Shown here one piece after another: positions 60,476 to 64,000 of a stretch of 64,000 bases of DNA (the first letter of the stretch is position 1; each line of letters begins with the position of its first letter). The DNA is from Asterias rubens. Taxonomy: Eukaryota; Echinodermata; Asteroidea; Forcipulatida; Asteriidae. The translations under genes were made by a program, and so were the position numbers. The DNA is taken from positions 17,135,195 through 17,199,194 of the forward strand of contig NC_047068.1 in NCBI RefSeq assembly GCF_902459465.1, read 5' to 3'. A model generated the notes under the pieces. That model had not been told where the DNA came from. It saw only the letters and a list, made by a program, of their open reading frames with translations, and ran no database searches.

Positions 60476-60734
60476 CCTTTACTATTATTTTTTTGTTAAA
60501 TCGTGTTCGTACTGCTTCTGGTTGTTGCTTGTTTTGTTTGACTTTGATCGAAGGGTTTTCCCATAGACTATTATATAGTATAGTTTAGTAAAGTAAGTCA
60601 TCAGGTCATTAATCAAAATTATTTTTACCATCATTCATTACAACTACAAATACATCTTGGGTCTTGAGTAGTTTAATCCCTAACAGCTCCGAATGTTGTA
60701 AAGATGAGTTGAACGATTGAAACCACCAGATGCG

Positions 60735-60890
60735 ATAGACACAGGGGACTGGGGCCCTAGATTCCTTTTTTTCGAAATTTTGACATTATCGGTCATCTAG
60801 CCCGAGCCCTAACCCTAGTCCTAGATTACTGATAATGTCAAAGTTTTGAAACAAGGAATCTAGGGGGGAAAAACCCTGTGTTCTCGATGT
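60735..60890. mobile_element. Palindromic element, CACAGGG...CCCTGTG
   Basis: 'tagattcctt...cgaaattttgacattatc' is mirrored by 'gataatgtcaaagttttgaaacaaggaatcta', with ACACAGGG and CCCTGTGT at the rims. It may be one half-diverged hairpin. Non-coding. Confidence 0.7.
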
Positions 60891-61083
60891 CAAGTCCTGA
60901 ACAAAAAATGGGGCTTGACACTGATTGCTTCATAATTCATAAATAATAATAATATCAAAGTACTATATAGCGCATGTATCTACCAACAAGGTACTCAAGG
61001 CGCATTAATATACGTTTATACAGAAAGAGAGGTAATTGAAAGTTATGAAAAAATATAGATTCTGTTTCTATTTTTCTCTAGAA

Positions 61084-63284
61084 ATGGCACTCAAAGGAGA
61101 CTTGGGTACAGCATCAACAACTCAGTTAGTCACTGTGGACACAGACTACAGTGCTGACTCAGTTGAGTTCTGTCCTATAGCTGGGTATGAGAATCTACTG
61201 GCTAGTGGTACATACCAACTGGTAAAAGGAAATGAGTCGTCACTTAGTCATGATGCAGAGAAGAGTAAAGATGAAGAAAGAGAGGTACATAGAATAGATC
61301 AAGAAACCCTTAAGTGAACACAATCATAAGGTTGAAATAGCTAGATGGCCAAGAGGCTTACCAGCAAACTTATGAACTTTCCGGTTTGTCTTAGCTTGCA
61401 TGGCAGCAAGGTGATTACGAAATAGCTTTCTGCTAAGCATGCACATGATTGTATGCTTTGGGTCATTGGGATACCCCATGATTGTTCAAATCTTCTAGTG
61501 AATGTTTCATTTCAAGAGTTGGTATTACTTTTTAGATACTGCTGAAAATCTGGGGGGGGGGGCAAAAGTCAACAAAGGAAGAGACAAATGCAATTGGAAT
61601 ACACAATGTGAGAAACATTACTGTCAGATAACGCTTCTAAGATTCAAACTTTGGGGTATAAAAAGCGATATTTTGTTTCCATTAAATCGCAGTAAATGTA
61701 CTTCGAAGTTTATACTTTCGAAAGCTGCTGTTACTGTTATTGTTATTGCCATAAATTTTCAGAGTCATTATCAAACGTATAATTAAATACAATATGTAAT
61801 TGTTTTCTTTATTTTTTTTTCTGTACTAATTTTCCCCCAGGGTGACAAGCCTCACTGTCGAGTTGGTCAGCTACGACTTTACCGTGTAGACTGCAAGAAA
61901 GACCAAAATAATTTGGTGGAATTGCAAAGGATTGAAATGGCAGCAATATTGGATATGAAATGGTAAGAAAAGAAAACAAAAGGTCTGTTTCAAAAGGGTT
62001 TCAAATTGGGCTCCGTCTTGAAAGCACATGTTTTAAAAATAACTGACTAACTAACGTTACATTTTCTAAAGGGCATTTGGTATAACAAAAGATGTCAGTA
62101 AATCATGATGGGGCGCGTGCCGTGGCTGAGCTGTGATTACCACCGGAAGACCACCCGGTCTTGGCACTTGATGCCAGAAATGTTAATATAATTGCCGTGT
62201 CATTCAGGTGGGATGTTGATTTGTATGTCCAATGTACTAGGACTGATAGTGCACACAAAAGAACCCGAATGCTTATCATGGAAGAGTAAGGGTCACTACG
62301 CTAGCACCCTTGTACTGTACTTGTCTACAGGTTTCCTAAAGCTTGCGAGCTACAGTGATTAAGTTTAATTATGAGGCATCCTTGATTTTATTACCAGAAA
62401 TATACAACGATAATTATGATTTTATTGGACATGTTATTATTTAATTTTGCAGGTGTCATTATCCTGTTTCTGAGAAACCCTATCTAGGCATCGTGAACGC
62501 TAGCGGAGAACTCCAACTACTGGCAAACAGCTCACCAGAGGTGACTAATCTACTGTATTTATCCAGGCCTGGAATTGCATGGAGGCTGTGGCCTCTCTTG
62601 CACCTGGGCCAAATTTCATAAAGCCTGTAGGCACACAATTTTGCTTAGCATGAACTTTATTCCTTGTTAAAAAAAAGGATTACCAACCAAATTTCCATTT
62701 GTTGCATATTGCTTGTTACTGGTACCGTATTTAATGTTGCTTGCTTATCCTGAAAATCACGTGGAAATTGGTTGGTAATCCTGTTTTTATCAAGAAAGAA
62801 ATTTCATGCTAAGCACATTTTGGTGCTTACAGGCTTTATGAAACTGGGCCCTTGGTGCCCCTTCCAATATTTCCCATATTTGGCAAAATGAAAACAGGCT
62901 TGCCCTCTCAAAGGTGAAATTCATGGTGGTTATTTGTGTGACGTGACACTGCTCTAGAATTGCAAAGGTCTTAGGTTTGAGTCCCGCCCGAGTAATAATA
63001 TACCTGTGATTTTTTTCACAGAACTCAGGAAAGTACCAAGTGTACAGTGTCAACACACATAAGTGTATAATATGGGTGAAACCAAAAAGAATATTCTTTA
63101 TCCCGATGCAAATTTATTGTCTATTGAATAATTGTTCTTTTTGTTTCATATACTTCTGCACATTGTCCTCTTTTGTTTCCAAGACATGCCAGTCTACGTT
63201 ACAGGCAATGGTCTCCCATAGGATCTGTGAGGAAGAGGATTGTCTTGCATTATCATTGGATTGGAATACAGGAAAATATCAGTG
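61084..63284 (+). CDS. DPH7: Diphthine methylesterase (WDR85), N-terminal part
   Basis: DPH7 removes the methyl ester from methylated diphthine on elongation factor 2 before the final amidation to diphthamide. Exons: 61084-61284, 61841-61962, 62453-62540 and 63184-63284, all with GT-AG borders and compatible phases. Family-typical segments appear in order: TVDTDYSADSVEFCPIAG, LLASGTYQL, RVGQLRLYRV, AAILDMKWCHYPV, LGIVNASGELQLL, CLALSLDWNTG. These cover the first WD40 blades; the rest lies beyond the window. The ATG at 61084 follows an acceptor (TTTTTCTCTAG), so at least one upstream exon exists, possibly 58260-58323. Confidence 0.9.
62114..62335. repeat. SINE-like repeat in DPH7 intron 2
   Basis: GCCGTGGCTGAGCTGTGATT resembles a tRNA A box; a tail with 'gtgcacacaaaagaacccga' is of the type seen in the repeat at 3800-4016. 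Fragmentary. Confidence 0.4.
62566..62925. mobile_element. Nested repeats: CAGGCCTGGAATT element interrupted by a foldback MITE
   Basis: The outer element matches 24231-24355. It is split at 62606-62851 by an inverted-repeat element with ends GGGCCAAATTTCATAAAGCC and GGCTTTATGAAACTGGGCCC and TGCTTAGCATGAA / TTCATGCTAAGCA inside. Confidence 0.7.
62935..63120 (+). mobile_element. tRNA-derived SINE, + orientation
   Basis: Matches the - strand copies at 6388-6572 and 36600-36850: 'actgctctagaattgcaa', a decayed B box GGTTTGAGTCCCGCCCG, the 'cctgtgatttttttcacag' body and the 'ttatcccgatgcaaatt' tail. It ends 60 bp before the last visible DPH7 exon. A rearranged tail fragment is at 63555-63655. 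Confidence 0.75.
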
Positions 63285-64000
63285 GTAAGTATGGAGGCCT
63301 TCAAAGTTAAAGGTGATAGATTGGTTAATACTCCAAAATTTAGTTACCATAAAAACTGTTAGAAGCGCTGCAGCTGTTGCTTGTATAGAAACTATTTGGA
63401 GAAAGTTTTCCCTTGTAAGTAATTTGGTTTGGATAATTTTTCATCCTAAAACATTTGAATCTTTGAAATGTTCATGCATGAGTTGTTTCTTGGATTTCTT
63501 GAAATGGGTGTCCGTTTGTAAATGCTGTTGCCAGAGATGCATTTGGTTTGGAAAATTATTGAAAATTATTAATTTTGGTTTTTACCCATACACCGATGTG
63601 TGTTAGCACTGTATACTTATATCCCCGATGCAAATTTAACATCTATTAAACTGCTCACAAAAAGTAAGGAAACTTTTTTCAATCCAGTATATTTGTTATT
63701 ATTTATTACTCTCTTTGTATATGGTATATATCAATGCAAAGCTGAACTGGTCCTCTTTAAAATGATACCACATTTGCAATGATTACATGTTGCTAAACTT
63801 GGCTACATGTATAACAATGAGGCAAAGTCACAAATCAAATGTGCCAAAATTACCGTTGTCTGTGAATGGTCAATAGGTAATGCTCATTAATCAAACCGAT
63901 CAAGCTTTTCAGAACCATTACACAATGATTTGCACCAGTGACCTCATCGGACACAATTTACCCTCATCTCATGAAAAACACCTTGTTTGATGGGTATTTG

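Overview
The window is eukaryotic nuclear DNA, AT-rich, with short exons in long introns and dense transposon debris. Gene content and repeat families point to a marine deuterostome, most likely an echinoderm. I lean towards a sea star because the ~350-400 bp element beginning GGCACTGGACACTATTGG, present here in many copies, is one I associate with asteroid assemblies; that is memory, not a search. A 100-base run of N marks it as a draft assembly.

Three recognisable protein genes lie on the + strand. (1) The C-terminal half (linker, second membrane domain, second nucleotide-binding domain) of an ABCC/MRP1-type exporter at about 3047-12972. Its 5' half is absent because the sequence to the left is a misplaced duplicate plus the gap, and two exons carry frame lesions. 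(2) A complete ten-exon phospholipase B-like gene closest to PLBD1 at 23528-34148, encoding 543 residues with signal peptide and nucleophile cysteine. (3) The 5' part of DPH7 (diphthine methylesterase, WDR85) from 61084 (possibly from 58260) to the last visible exon at 63284, running off the window.

Layout: 1-2630 is a near-identical copy of PLBD1 exons 4-6 and introns (26460-29096) abutting the N gap. 2.7-13 kb is the ABCC gene with hAT-like, TTAA-flanked and tRNA-derived repeats in its introns. 13-16.4 kb is AT-rich intergenic or 3' UTR. 16.4-20.3 kb and 36.1-42.95 kb are two related blocks, each with an exon-like unit followed by a degenerate 29-mer tandem array. 20.3-22.5 kb holds a LINE fragment truncated at both ends on the - strand. 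22.6-34.2 kb is PLBD1. 43.3-52.8 kb is a satellite district: a 56-bp array inside diverged inverted coding-like flanks, a second 56-bp array with an internal 857-bp-offset duplication, and a 51-bp array open on both strands. 53-61 kb holds MITEs, a tandem duplication and a large nested palindrome just upstream of DPH7.

The protein genes do not form an operon or pathway; they are ordinary neighbours (membrane export, lysosomal hydrolase, diphthamide synthesis). The least explained material is the tandem-repeat districts and the palindrome, not the protein genes.
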